Of a stretch of 24,026 bases of DNA, positions 1 through 8,081 are shown one piece after another; position 1 is the first letter of the stretch; every line of letters starts with the position of its first letter. Under the pieces are notes generated by a model. That model saw only the letters and a list, made by a program, of their open reading frames with translations, did no database searches and was not told the DNA's origin. The stretch lies in contig JAFVAS010000275.1 of NCBI GenBank assembly GCA_017480395.1, positions 1 to 24,026 of the forward strand. The letters run 5' to 3'. This DNA is from Oscillospiraceae bacterium. GTDB lineage: Bacteria > Bacillota > Clostridia > Oscillospirales > Oscillospiraceae. The position numbers and the translations under genes are program-made.

Positions 1-228
1 GCCGACGCCGCAGCCGTCGATCAGGCCGTCGCCCACATAGCCCAGGAACAGGGGCAGGTGGCCGGAGCCGCCCCCGGTGATGATGGCGACCTTGCCCGGC
101 TTCTTCTGGGCGACGCAGTAGCAGCGCAGATCGCCCTCGACGTACTTCACCTGGTCGGCATGGGCCGCGTAAATGCCCTTGAGCATATCATCCACATAGG
201 TCTCCGGTGCATTGATGATTTTCTTCAT
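1..228 (-). CDS. DhaK-like dihydroxyacetone kinase subunit (5' end only)
   Basis: Only the first 76 codons lie in the window; the gene runs off the left edge. The N-terminus reads MKKIINAPETYVDDMLKGIY, followed by a TGGGSGHLPLFLGYVGDGL stretch. This is the substrate-binding glycine loop of the DAK1 (DhaK) fold, whose conserved His (family knowledge) forms a hemiaminal with dihydroxyacetone or a related triose or tetrose. The LPLFLGYVG variant instead of the classical EPAHAGYVG suggests a DhaK paralogue, perhaps acting on another ketose such as erythrulose; this is inference. The start at 228 is supported by AGGAGG about 7 bases upstream (236-242 on the plus-strand numbering) and by a good promoter further up. 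It is divergent from the surface protein gene to its right. Whether a DhaL partner follows cannot be seen. Confidence 0.85.
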   Translation of the reverse strand, partial: MKKIINAPETYVDDMLKGIYAAHADQVKYVEGDLRCYCVAQKKPGKVAIITGGGSGHLPLFLGYVGDGLIDGCGVG

Positions 229-298
229 GAAAATGCCTCCTCTAACAGATTGAATGATCGTTTGTTCTGGCGGGAACCTCCCGCGTTCGCATGTCTTG

Positions 299-327
299 AT
301 TTTACCGCCTGGGGCGAAACTTGTCAA
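299..327 (-). promoter_or_regulatory. Sigma-A-type promoter of the DhaK-like gene
   Basis: Read on the minus strand: TTGACA (322-327), 17-base spacer, TAAAAT (299-304). Transcription would start near 292, leaving a leader of about 65 bases that contains a small 6-bp hairpin (270-275 with 279-284) and the AGGAGG ribosome binding site. Confidence 0.8.
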
Positions 328-589
328 TCATTTTGCCCGGATTTGTGAGTTTATTTGGCGGCGTTTTGTGGGATTCCACCAGAGTGAGCGGGCAGTAAAA
401 CTGCCGGAACAGAGAAAAGGGGTGGGATCGGGCGGCGCGCGGTTCGCCGCGAGGTACAGGTCTCCGGGCCGCCGCCGCAGCGCGGGACGCCGACGGTTCG
501 CAAATGATGCCGCCCAGGGCCGCCTTCGGTTGGGGCGGAAGGGGTTGCGCCAGGGCCGGAGCGCGGCAATTCAAAGCGGCAAAAAAAGG
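328..589. other. Gene-free GC-rich stretch between two divergent promoters
   Basis: No credible reading frame with a ribosome binding site is seen on either strand. It holds a small 6-bp hairpin (391-396 with 400-405) and several GC-rich, partly self-complementary runs between about 425 and 570. The stretch lies upstream of both divergent promoters, so neither transcript should include it. I recognise no known RNA family. Confidence 0.5.
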
Positions 590-618
590 TTGACAAACAG
601 TTGCGGTTAGTTTAAACT
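590..618 (+). promoter_or_regulatory. Sigma-A-type promoter of the secreted module protein
   Basis: TTGACA at 590-595, a 17-base spacer and TAAACT at 613-618, inside a local A/T-rich pocket of otherwise GC-rich DNA. The predicted transcript starts near 625 and has a leader of about 135 bases. Confidence 0.8.
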
Positions 619-664
619 ATCTAAAGTTAGAGATTGCTAATCGCGTGGAGCAAACCCTCCATGC

Positions 665-699
665 GCCGCCTCCCGTGGGACGCCGACCGGGAGGCTGGC
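665..699 (+). other. Stem-loop in the 5' leader of the surface protein mRNA
   Basis: GCCTCCCG (668-675) pairs with CGGGAGGC (688-695) around a 12-base loop. The stem is extended by GCC (665-667) with GGC (697-699) past one bulged T. It lies between the promoter and the AAAGGAG ribosome binding site (748-754). There is no U-run, so it is more likely a stability or regulatory element than a terminator. It does not match a riboswitch I know. Confidence 0.55.
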
Positions 700-761
700 G
701 GTTTTGGTCCGGCTCCGCGCGGTGTGGTCGATTTCTGAGATTTGAGCAAAGGAGTGTACGC

Positions 762-3700
762 ATGAAGAAGAAAAGACTACTGTCCCTTCTGCTGGCGCTG
801 GCCATGTCGGTCAGTCTGTTCTCCAATACGGCCTTCGCTGTGGACGATCCGGATACCGCGCAGACCGGGGAAGCCGCCGCCGCGGTGGATGAGATCGCCG
901 TGGATGACGCCGACGCGGAAGCGCCCGTGGAAGCGGAGACCGAGAGCGATGACGCCGTGACGCCTGCGGCGCCTGAGACAGCCGAGGAGGCACCTGCGGA
1001 GGAGCCCGCCGAGGCCCCCGCCCAGGAGGAAGCCGCCCCCGTGGAGGCGGAAGCCGTGGAGACTGAGGCGCAGGAGGATGCTGTCCCTGCCGCCGAGGCA
1101 GAGGCGGAGCCCTTCAGTGGCTATGTCCTGATGAACATCCCCTACACGGTGTTCTATCAGCAGGTCGTGGGCGCCTCTAATGGTCAGGCGATTGACGCCA
1201 TCACCTCGGCGACCAGCAAGAACAAGGCCGCCTATTTCTGGGATGGCAGCACCAAGAGCAATGCCGAGGTCGCCTACGGCGCGGACAAGACCATCAGCGG
1301 TGTCGCTTTCCCGGTGGCCCTCTCTGCTGAGGACTATGCCAAGCTGAACACCGAACTCACCGACGCCGATCCCTATTACGTTGAGGTTCTGGATGCCGAG
1401 CCCGCGCTGTATGTGAACGCCACCGTCGCCGATGGCGGAGCCGTCACCTTCGGGGCGCTGTCCGAGCAGCCCAAGGCCCTCGCTGGCGCGACCGCGACGA
1501 TCACCGACAGCAGCAAGTACGGCGACTACCTGATCGAGATCGACAACGACGGCGGCGTGCTGACGGCAGCGGACAGAGCCACCTTTGGCGTCTACGGCGC
1601 GGTGCTCAAGACCGCCGATCAGGAGTATACCCTCTATCACCTGGAGAACATCTACTACAAGGATTTCCAGGAGCTGGCCTTCTGCACCAAGTCCGAGGCC
1701 AACGCAAAGGGCTTTGCCGCCCATAAGGACTACTTCTCCTCTTTGGAGGGTGAGACGATCACCGAGATCGTGTATTATACCACCTCCGGTGCTTATTCCA
1801 TCGCCACCAGCCTGAAGGTTGCCCCCTTCAGCGGCTATGTCCTGATGAACATCCCCTATGATGTGTTTTACCAGACGGAGGGTGCGACCATCGGCGATGT
1901 GGACGCGGTTTCCTCCGCGACGAACAAGACCGGCAACTACGGCAAAGCTGGCGGTGCCTTCCATTCCGCCGTCACCGCCGAGGTTGCCTCCGACGGTACC
2001 GTCACCGCCGTGGGCGGGGCCAATGGCTCCCAGCCCCAGGGCGTGATCTGGGCGGTCAAGGCGGACAGCCTGACGGCCGTGCAGGCCCTCGGCGGCGTGG
2101 AGATCAACGACGCCTCCAGCGTTGTGACCGCCACGGTGGGCAGAGGCCAGGCCAGCTCCCAGACTCTGGTGGGCTATGAGGCGCTGACCGAGGCCCCCGC
2201 CTACTCCTACTATGTGCTGGACAGCGCCCCGGATTACTATATGGTTCTCTCCGGCGGCACCTTCTCCGCCACCAATCCCGGCGCGACACAGAGCCAGATC
2301 GAGATTCCCGTCTCCTATGGCACCAACTGGGGCGACGTTCAGCTGAATGTCTCCGCCGCCTCTGATGCCTCCGACAAGCTGGTGAACGCCATTGTCCTCA
2401 CCGCTGACGACGGCACCACCGTCGGCCTGTATCACCTGGATCAGATCTGGTCGGCCAGCGAGCTGGCCTGGAAGGTGGCCTTCACCTCCGGGATGGACGG
2501 CAAGACCATCACCAATATCCGGTACTATTGCACGGTGAAGGACAGCGACACCAACGATGACGCGGCCCCGGCGTATGTGAACTATGTGTATGACTATCCC
2601 ACCTCCACGGCAATCTCCCAGGTCTACACCGGGACGGTCACCGCGGACTTCACGGATGCCAACACCATCACCGTGACCGGCCTGCCCGAGGATGCCGCCA
2701 ATGTGATGGCGAAGGTGTACTACACCACCGGCGGACGCAACGCCACCTACACCTATCTGACCCCGAAGGTGGTCGATCCCCAGGATGATGATATCGATCC
2801 CATTGCGGTTGCCGTGGTCGATGGCAAGATCAGCATTGTCCCCGGCTCTGTGACCAACAACGCCGGCACGACGGAGCGCTATGGCGAGCCGATCAGCGGT
2901 ACGACCTATACCATCGAGCTGAGCAGCGACAACTACATCATCAAGAAGGTAACTGCGGTCTATACTGCGGATACCTACGTCTTGATGAATATCCCCTATG
3001 ACAAGTTCTATGCGGCAGAGGGAACCTCCGATGTGGACGCGGTCACCTCCGCCACCCTGAACAAGCCCCGCACCGGCACCCTGGCCGGTGGCTCCTACCA
3101 TGTCAATGCCGACGGCAGCGATATCACCGGTGTGATCTTCCCCGTGCTTGTGAGTGACCCGAGCGTGCTGGATGGCTACACCCAGATCACCGATGATTCC
3201 AAGATCGACATCACCGTGACCAACCGCGGCAAGGAGACCACCACCACTTATGAGGGCAAGGACGCGCTGTTCGAGGCCCCCAGCTATGCCTACTATGTGC
3301 TGAGCGAGAAGCCCGCCTACTTCAAGACGCTGAACGCCGACGGCAGCTTCTCCGCCGTGAGCGGCACCGTCTCCTCCGTCACCGACGTGATCGGCGAGGT
3401 CACCGTGGGCGGACGCCACACCGACATCGAGATCAAGCTGTCCGGCACCGAGGGGATTGACGCCAATACCGTGGTCTCCGGCGTGGTTCTGACCGACGCC
3501 GAAGGCAACAAGTACGGCCTGCGCCACGTCTACAACATCTGGCGCGGCACCGAGCTGGGCTGGGATTATGACGAGATCGACCTGATGGACAAGACCATCA
3601 CCAACATCCGCTATATCACCCAGGCTGCGGTCATTGACTTCCCCGTGGAGATCACCATCGCTTCCCCGGTGCAGCCCGGTTGGCAGCAGGACGGCTCTTC

Positions 3701-4163
3701 CTGGAAATATGTGGAGGAAGACGGCACCTATGCCGTGGACAAGTGGGAGCAGGTCGACGGCGTGTGGTATCACTTTGATACCAACGGCATCATGCAGACC
3801 GGCTGGGTCCAGGTCGGCTCCACCTGGTACTATATGAATGCCTCCGGCGCCATGCAGACCGGCTGGGTCCAGGTCGGCTCCACCTGGTACTATATGAATG
3901 CCTCCGGCGCCATGCAGACCGGCTGGGTTCAGGTCGGCTCCACCTGGTACTATATGGATTCCTCCGGAGCCATGAAGACCGGCTGGCAGAAAATTGGCGG
4001 CACCTGGTACTACATGAATGCCTCCGGCGCGATGCAGACCGGCTGGCAGAAGATTGGCGGCACCTGGTACTATCTGAATGCCTCCGGCGCGATGGTCACC
4101 GGAACCCAAACCATCAACGGCAGAACCTATCGGTTCAGCTCCAGCGGTCAGCTGGTCGGCTGA
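762..4163 (+). CDS. Secreted three-module protein with C-terminal cell-wall-binding repeats; possible flavinylated surface protein
   Basis: The 1133-residue protein starts at ATG 762 (AAAGGAG 7 bases upstream, immediate signal peptide), not at the ATG further upstream. Residues 1-26 are a Sec signal ending AFA, and 27-117 an acidic Ala/Pro/Glu linker. Three homologous modules follow, starting near residues 118, 356 and 736. Each opens with YVLMNIPY-x2-FY, then D-A-[IV]-[ST]-S-A-T (acceptor-like Thr at 151, 387 and 765), an ALxEAPxYxYYVL-like segment, a GLYHL-like segment, and ends in ITNIRYY-like residues. The architecture recalls proteins labelled Tp47 domain C by databases; this is from memory and unchecked. 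About 100 residues of beta-like sequence separate modules 2 and 3. Residues 973-1133 are choline/glucan-binding-type repeats (GWxxxGxxWYYMxxxGAMxT), implying non-covalent wall attachment. No LPxTG motif is present. The apbE gene downstream makes FMN attachment plausible, but this is inference. Confidence 0.85.
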   Translation: MKKKRLLSLLLALAMSVSLFSNTAFAVDDPDTAQTGEAAAAVDEIAVDDADAEAPVEAETESDDAVTPAAPETAEEAPAEEPAEAPAQEEAAPVEAEAVETEAQEDAVPAAEAEAEPFSGYVLMNIPYTVFYQQVVGASNGQAIDAITSATSKNKAAYFWDGSTKSNAEVAYGADKTISGVAFPVALSAEDYAKLNTELTDADPYYVEVLDAEPALYVNATVADGGAVTFGALSEQPKALAGATATITDSSKYGDYLIEIDNDGGVLTAADRATFGVYGAVLKTADQEYTLYHLENIYYKDFQELAFCTKSEANAKGFAAHKDYFSSLEGETITEIVYYTTSGAYSIATSLKVAPFSGYVLMNIPYDVFYQTEGATIGDVDAVSSATNKTGNYGKAGGAFHSAVTAEVASDGTVTAVGGANGSQPQGVIWAVKADSLTAVQALGGVEINDASSVVTATVGRGQASSQTLVGYEALTEAPAYSYYVLDSAPDYYMVLSGGTFSATNPGATQSQIEIPVSYGTNWGDVQLNVSAASDASDKLVNAIVLTADDGTTVGLYHLDQIWSASELAWKVAFTSGMDGKTITNIRYYCTVKDSDTNDDAAPAYVNYVYDYPTSTAISQVYTGTVTADFTDANTITVTGLPEDAANVMAKVYYTTGGRNATYTYLTPKVVDPQDDDIDPIAVAVVDGKISIVPGSVTNNAGTTERYGEPISGTTYTIELSSDNYIIKKVTAVYTADTYVLMNIPYDKFYAAEGTSDVDAVTSATLNKPRTGTLAGGSYHVNADGSDITGVIFPVLVSDPSVLDGYTQITDDSKIDITVTNRGKETTTTYEGKDALFEAPSYAYYVLSEKPAYFKTLNADGSFSAVSGTVSSVTDVIGEVTVGGRHTDIEIKLSGTEGIDANTVVSGVVLTDAEGNKYGLRHVYNIWRGTELGWDYDEIDLMDKTITNIRYITQAAVIDFPVEITIASPVQPGWQQDGSSWKYVEEDGTYAVDKWEQVDGVWYHFDTNGIMQTGWVQVGSTWYYMNASGAMQTGWVQVGSTWYYMNASGAMQTGWVQVGSTWYYMDSSGAMKTGWQKIGGTWYYMNASGAMQTGWQKIGGTWYYLNASGAMVTGTQTINGRTYRFSSSGQLVG
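3781..4140 (+). repeat. 60-bp tandem repeat encoding 20-residue wall-binding units
   Basis: Six consecutive 60-base units keep perfect register. The first two are identical over most of their length, the third differs at a few bases, and units four and five use a QKIGG variant of the VQVGS core. The last is degenerate. The pattern indicates recent unit duplication within the gene, so copy number may vary between strains. Confidence 0.9.
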
Positions 4164-4172
4164 TCAGACGGA

Positions 4173-4250
4173 TCGGCACCGCCCCCATGGGCGGTGCCGA
4201 CGGGACGGACATCACAACAGACACCAGGGCCATTTCAAATGGCCCTGGTG
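4173..4250 (+). terminator. Two perfect stem-loops after the surface protein gene (likely terminator or processing region)
   Basis: The first hairpin has 12-bp arms (4173-4184 with 4189-4200) and a CCAT loop. The second also has 12-bp arms (4222-4233 with 4239-4250) and a 5-base loop. Neither is followed by a proper U-run, so complete termination is uncertain. A third, imperfect stem (4273-4280 with 4306-4313) lies just before apbE. A TATACT at 4269-4274 could be a -10 box for apbE, but I see no convincing -35 box. Confidence 0.55.
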
Positions 4251-4335
4251 CTGATGATGTTTATGGTTTATACTGTTCTCTGGCGGGAGTTGCCTGCTCC
4301 CCCCGGAGAACAGCATAAACAGGAGAGAACAACCC

Positions 4336-5397
4336 ATGAAAAAACGAATCTTCAGCCTGCTGCTGGCCGCCCTGCTGCTGACGGGCTGCGGCGCCCAGGT
4401 GCAGGAGAATATAGCGCCCCAGAGCTCCGCCCCGGCGCAGGAGAGCGCCAGCGCCAGCCGCGACGTGTTCGCCATGGACACCTATATGACCATCACCTGC
4501 TACGGGGAAAACTGCGAAGCGGCGGCGGACGCGGCGGTGGAGGAGATCGAGCGGCTGGATGCCCTGCTGTCCGTCGGCAATCCGAACAGCGAGATCAGCC
4601 GCGTCAACGAGACCGGCAGCGGCACGCTGAGCGAGGACACCGCCGTCATGCTGCGCAAATCGCTGGAGCTGTACGAGGGCACCGGCGGCCGCTTTGACAT
4701 CACCGTCTACCCGCTGATGGTGCTGTGGGGCTTCACCAGCGGCGACTTTGCCGTGCCGGAGGAGCAGCAGCTGCAGGCTGTCCTGGCGGAGGTGGGCAGC
4801 GATCGAATGCGGTTTGACGCCGCGTCGTCGGAGCTGACCCTGGCTCCGGGGCAGGGCATTGACCTGGGGGGCATTGCGAAGGGCTTCACCTCCGATCGGC
4901 TGATGGAGCTGTTCGCCGAGTATGGGCTGACCTCCGCCATCATCTCCCTGGGCGGCAATGTTCAGCTGTTTGGCGCGAAGCCGGATGGCTCCGACTGGCG
5001 CTGCGGCATCCAGGACCCCTTTGGGGACGGCCTGATGGGGGTGCTCACGGCCCGGGACTGCGCGGTGATCACCTCCGGGGCGTATGAGCGCTATTTCACC
5101 GGCGAGGACGGCCAGATCTACCACCACATTCTCGACCCGAAGACCGGCTATCCGGCCAACCGCGGGCTGGTCTCCGTGACCATCGTCAGCGAGAGCGGAA
5201 TGCTGGCCGATGGGCTGTCCACCTCCTGCTATGTCATGGGGCTGGAGGATGCCGCGCAATACTGGCGCACGTCGTCGGAGGAATTTGACATGATTTTGAT
5301 GACCGAGGGCGGCGATGTCTATGTGACCGCGCCGCTGGCGGAGCAATTCTCCACCGATTATCCCCTGTATGTCATCGATGAGGAGGACATGGAATGA
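4336..5397 (+). CDS. apbE: FAD:protein FMN transferase ApbE, lipoprotein
   Basis: ApbE enzymes use FAD to attach FMN through a phosphoester to a Thr or Ser of exported proteins. At 353 residues this has the family's usual length. It begins with a lipoprotein signal, LLTGC with Cys18 as the lipidation site, so it should work on the outer face of the membrane. Family motifs appear in order: MDTYMTIT near residue 46, NSEISRVN, GGRFDITVYPL, DLGGIAKGF (from Asp176), ISLGGNVQLFG, TSGAYERYF, HHILDPKTGYP (Asp267) and ADGLST (Asp292, expected Mg ligand). No key motif is missing. AGGAG lies 10 bases before the ATG. The stop overlaps the next start by 4 bases, so it is translationally coupled to its probable substrate, the five-domain FMN protein. 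Confidence 0.97.
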   Translation: MKKRIFSLLLAALLLTGCGAQVQENIAPQSSAPAQESASASRDVFAMDTYMTITCYGENCEAAADAAVEEIERLDALLSVGNPNSEISRVNETGSGTLSEDTAVMLRKSLELYEGTGGRFDITVYPLMVLWGFTSGDFAVPEEQQLQAVLAEVGSDRMRFDAASSELTLAPGQGIDLGGIAKGFTSDRLMELFAEYGLTSAIISLGGNVQLFGAKPDGSDWRCGIQDPFGDGLMGVLTARDCAVITSGAYERYFTGEDGQIYHHILDPKTGYPANRGLVSVTIVSESGMLADGLSTSCYVMGLEDAAQYWRTSSEEFDMILMTEGGDVYVTAPLAEQFSTDYPLYVIDEEDME

Positions 5398-7592
5398 ATG
5401 AAACGCCAAAGGGCGTCGCGCTGAATTGGGTGCGGCCCCTGGTCTATCTGCTCCCGGCGATGCTGGCGGCGATATTTGTGTTTGTGACGCTGCCGCGCAC
5501 CGAGCCGGTGCTGCGGGCCATCCCGGAGCAGCTGGAGCTGGCTCTGGATGCCATCGTCGAGGCCGCGCCCCAGGAGGAGCCGGTTCTGGACGAGCCGGAG
5601 CCGGAGCCCGTCGCCGTCGGGAGCTATGAGGACGGGGTCTACACCGGCTCCGCCCGGGGCTACGGCGGCACCGTGGAGGTACAGGTCACGGTGGAGGGCG
5701 GCCAGATCGTGGATGTCACTATCCTGCGGGCCCCCGGCGAGACGGAGCCCTACTTCACGCTGGCCAGAACGGTGATTCCGATTGTGCTCCAGCAGCAGAC
5801 CTGGGAGGTGGACGCCATCTCCGGGGCCACCTACAGCTCCCGGGGCATTCTGGGGGCGATTCAGAACGCGATCACCGGCGAGACGGTGGAGAACGAGGCC
5901 CCGGCCCAGGTGACACGCACCATTGACAGCGAGGGCTTTGTGGAGCCCGCCGCCTATCTGGACGGCACCTACACCGGCTCCGCCCAGGGCTTTGGCGGAA
6001 AAATCACCGTACAGGTGACCATCGAGGGCGGTGTGCTGAAGTCCATCTCCATCCTCAGCGCGCCGGGGGAGACGGAGCCCTATTTCAGCAATGCCAAGGC
6101 GGTCATTGATCGAATGCTTGCCGCCGGCTCCCCCAATGTTGACACGGTGTCCGGCGCGACCTACAGCTCCACCGGCATCATCACCGCCACCAAGCGGGCC
6201 CTGGCCCAGGCGGCGGCGGAGCACAGCACTGAGGAGCCGGAGGAGAACGAGGACGAGGAGCGCCTGCTGGAGATCGACCCGGCGGTGCGCCCGGCGACGG
6301 AGCTGACCGACGGCGTCTATGTCGGCGTGGGCGAGGGCTACGGCGGCGAGATCGAGGTGCAGGTCACGGTTCAGGACGGCAGGATCACCGATGTGACGGT
6401 GCGCTCTGCCAAGTATGAGACGGAGCCCTATTTTACGCGGGCCTGTACCCTGATTCCCTATATTCTCAGCACCCAGGGGACGGACGTGGACACGGTGTCC
6501 GGCGCAACGTTCAGCTCCCGGGGCATTCTGGAGGCGGTCAACGCCGCGCTGCTCCAGGCATCTGCCGCCGAAGAGACGCCGACTCAGCCCGAGCCGGAAA
6601 ATGAGCCGCCCGCTGCGCCGGGGGGCGACCCCGCCCCGGCACCCGGGCCGGAGCAGGACAATACAACGACGGACGGGCGCTATGTGGACGGCGTCTACTC
6701 CGCCTCCGGCTGGTGTGAGGACGAGGACGGCATGTTCCGCTATGCGCTGACGGTGACCGTCACCGTCTCGGAGGGTAAAATCGCCTCTGTTGCGGTGGAG
6801 AAGTGGGAGGACGAGTCCCTGATCGCCGACCCGGAGGACAACGAGAACTACCTGGGTCTCGCCCTGGAGGGCAGAACGCGCCGCGGCGTGACCTATACCG
6901 GCGTTCCGGCCCAGATCGTATCCAGGCAGAGCGCGGATGAGGTGGACGCCGTCTCCGGCGCGACCTACTCCTCCGGGACGATCCGGGTGCTGGCGGCGCA
7001 GGCCATCGCCCAGGCCCTGGTACCGCAGGAGGATGTCCCCGGGGACGATCCGGGCGAGGTACCGGGGGAGGAACCCGGCGAAGTTCCCGGTGAGGAACCC
7101 GGCGAAGTTCCCGGTGAGGAACCTGGCGAAGTTCCCGGTGAAGAACCCGGTGAAGTTCCCGGTGAGGAACCCGGTGAAGACCCGGGCGAAAATCCCGGCG
7201 AGGAGCCGACGGATGAACCGGCCAACGACACACCCTTTGCGGATGGAACCTATTCTGCCTCTGCCTGGTGTGATGATGAGGTGATGTTCCTCTACCGCCT
7301 GACCGTCACGCTGACGGTTCGGGACGGGAGTATCACCGCTGTGGACGTGGTCAAGGGGGAGGATGAGTCGGAGGAGCCGGAGGACAACGAATACTACCTC
7401 TCCTATGCCATGAAGGGCCGGACGCGGCTCGGCGTCTTCTACCCCGGCATCCCGGCGCAGATCATATCTGCCCAGAGCGCCGATGGGGTGGACGTGGTTT
7501 CCGGCGCGACCTACTCCTCTCGGACGATCCTGACCGCCGCCCGGCAGGCAATCGCCCAGGCGGTGGCCGCGAAACAGGAGGGAAGCGAATGA
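5394..7592 (+). CDS. Membrane-anchored protein with five FMN-binding domains
   Basis: The 732-residue protein has an uncleaved N-terminal membrane segment (about residues 13-31) and a Glu/Pro spacer. Five FMN_bind domains of RnfG/NqrC type follow, each ending in D-x-[VI]-SGAT. The predicted FMN-acceptor threonines are 146, 256, 372, 524 and 706. Domains 1-3 are the short kind with DGxYxGxxxGxGG and an ETEPYF segment. Domains 4 and 5 form a second kind, with SASxWC, a longer middle part containing NExYL/NEYYL and KGRTR-like residues, and PAQI. A Pro-rich linker precedes domain 4 and a PGE-repeat spacer (residues 549-605) separates domains 4 and 5. The start overlaps the apbE stop and AGGAGG (5381-5386) lies 7 bases upstream. 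It would line up five flavins outside the membrane, probably to relay electrons. The final acceptor is unknown. Confidence 0.93.
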   Translation: MNETPKGVALNWVRPLVYLLPAMLAAIFVFVTLPRTEPVLRAIPEQLELALDAIVEAAPQEEPVLDEPEPEPVAVGSYEDGVYTGSARGYGGTVEVQVTVEGGQIVDVTILRAPGETEPYFTLARTVIPIVLQQQTWEVDAISGATYSSRGILGAIQNAITGETVENEAPAQVTRTIDSEGFVEPAAYLDGTYTGSAQGFGGKITVQVTIEGGVLKSISILSAPGETEPYFSNAKAVIDRMLAAGSPNVDTVSGATYSSTGIITATKRALAQAAAEHSTEEPEENEDEERLLEIDPAVRPATELTDGVYVGVGEGYGGEIEVQVTVQDGRITDVTVRSAKYETEPYFTRACTLIPYILSTQGTDVDTVSGATFSSRGILEAVNAALLQASAAEETPTQPEPENEPPAAPGGDPAPAPGPEQDNTTTDGRYVDGVYSASGWCEDEDGMFRYALTVTVTVSEGKIASVAVEKWEDESLIADPEDNENYLGLALEGRTRRGVTYTGVPAQIVSRQSADEVDAVSGATYSSGTIRVLAAQAIAQALVPQEDVPGDDPGEVPGEEPGEVPGEEPGEVPGEEPGEVPGEEPGEVPGEEPGEDPGENPGEEPTDEPANDTPFADGTYSASAWCDDEVMFLYRLTVTLTVRDGSITAVDVVKGEDESEEPEDNEYYLSYAMKGRTRLGVFYPGIPAQIISAQSADGVDVVSGATYSSRTILTAARQAIAQAVAAKQEGSE
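7038..7208 (+). repeat. Tandem repeat encoding a PGE-rich spacer
   Basis: About 57 residues consist of four-residue PGE-x units, mostly alternating PGEV and PGEE. At DNA level the middle part repeats a 24-base unit with a few silent changes. The spacer joins FMN domains 4 and 5 and should be extended and acidic. Its length could vary by slippage or recombination. Confidence 0.9.
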
Positions 7593-8065
7593 AGCTGGGT
7601 AATTTTATCGCAAAGCTGCTGAGCCTCCTGCTGGTGATCGGGTTTCTGATGTACTACCAGTCTGTGGCGGTGGTGCGGGCTGCGGCGGTGGAGGAGAACG
7701 AGGCCGCCATCGCCGCCGTCGAGGCGCACAACCGGGAGGTGCAGCAGGAGTATGAAGCCCTGCTGCGCGCCGCGGACGAGGCCGAGGCGGAGGCCCAGGC
7801 GGCGGAAGGCCCTTACGTCAACGGCGTCTATGAGGGCGAGGGAACCGGCTATGGCGGTGCCGTCCGGGTCCGCGTCGAGATTGTCGGCGGCTACATCGAT
7901 CACATCGAGGTGACGGAGCACTCCGGCGAGGACCCGGCCTATTACATGCTGGCGGAATCGCTGGTGGACGCCATGGTGACAGCCCAGAGCGACCAGGTGG
8001 ACACGGTCTCCGGCGCCACCTTCAGCTCCCAGGGGCTGATCCAGGCGGTGGGCCATGCCCTCTAA
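7589..8065 (+). CDS. Membrane-anchored single-domain FMN-binding protein
   Basis: The 158-residue protein has one N-terminal membrane segment (about residues 8-27) and an Ala/Glu-rich helical stretch likely to form a coiled coil (about 32-71). One FMN_bind domain follows, with NGVYEGEGTGYGG, and ends DTVSGATFSS with predicted acceptor Thr144. The C-terminus ends shortly after the helix that follows SGAT, as in complete domains. The start overlaps the stop of the five-domain gene by 4 bases, with AGGAGG 6 bases upstream, so the two are coupled. By its short anchor it is the likely first extracytosolic carrier, between the Fe-S membrane protein encoded next and the longer five-flavin protein. 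That order is inference. Confidence 0.93.
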   Translation: MKLGNFIAKLLSLLLVIGFLMYYQSVAVVRAAAVEENEAAIAAVEAHNREVQQEYEALLRAADEAEAEAQAAEGPYVNGVYEGEGTGYGGAVRVRVEIVGGYIDHIEVTEHSGEDPAYYMLAESLVDAMVTAQSDQVDTVSGATFSSQGLIQAVGHAL

Positions 8066-8081
8066 CAGGCGGTGAAGTGAG

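Noticed and set aside
645..761. Extension of the secreted protein to the upstream ATG at 645
   Set aside because: It would place 39 unrelated residues before a perfect signal peptide. The ribosome binding site and leader hairpin support the start at 762.
777..4109. A very long open frame on the minus strand opposite the secreted three-module protein
   Set aside because: It mirrors the repeats of the real gene, has no ribosome binding site or recognisable domain, and is the expected antisense shadow in GC-rich DNA. The plus-strand frame has a promoter, signal peptide and known repeats.
3781..4140. CRISPR-like regular repeats
   Set aside because: Units are contiguous with no spacers, are in frame and encode wall-binding repeats. 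The same reasoning applies to the PGE repeat at 7038-7208.
4100..4163. Sortase LPxTG anchor at the end of the surface protein
   Set aside because: The protein ends FSSSGQLVG with no LPxTG, hydrophobic segment or basic tail. Attachment is by the repeats instead.
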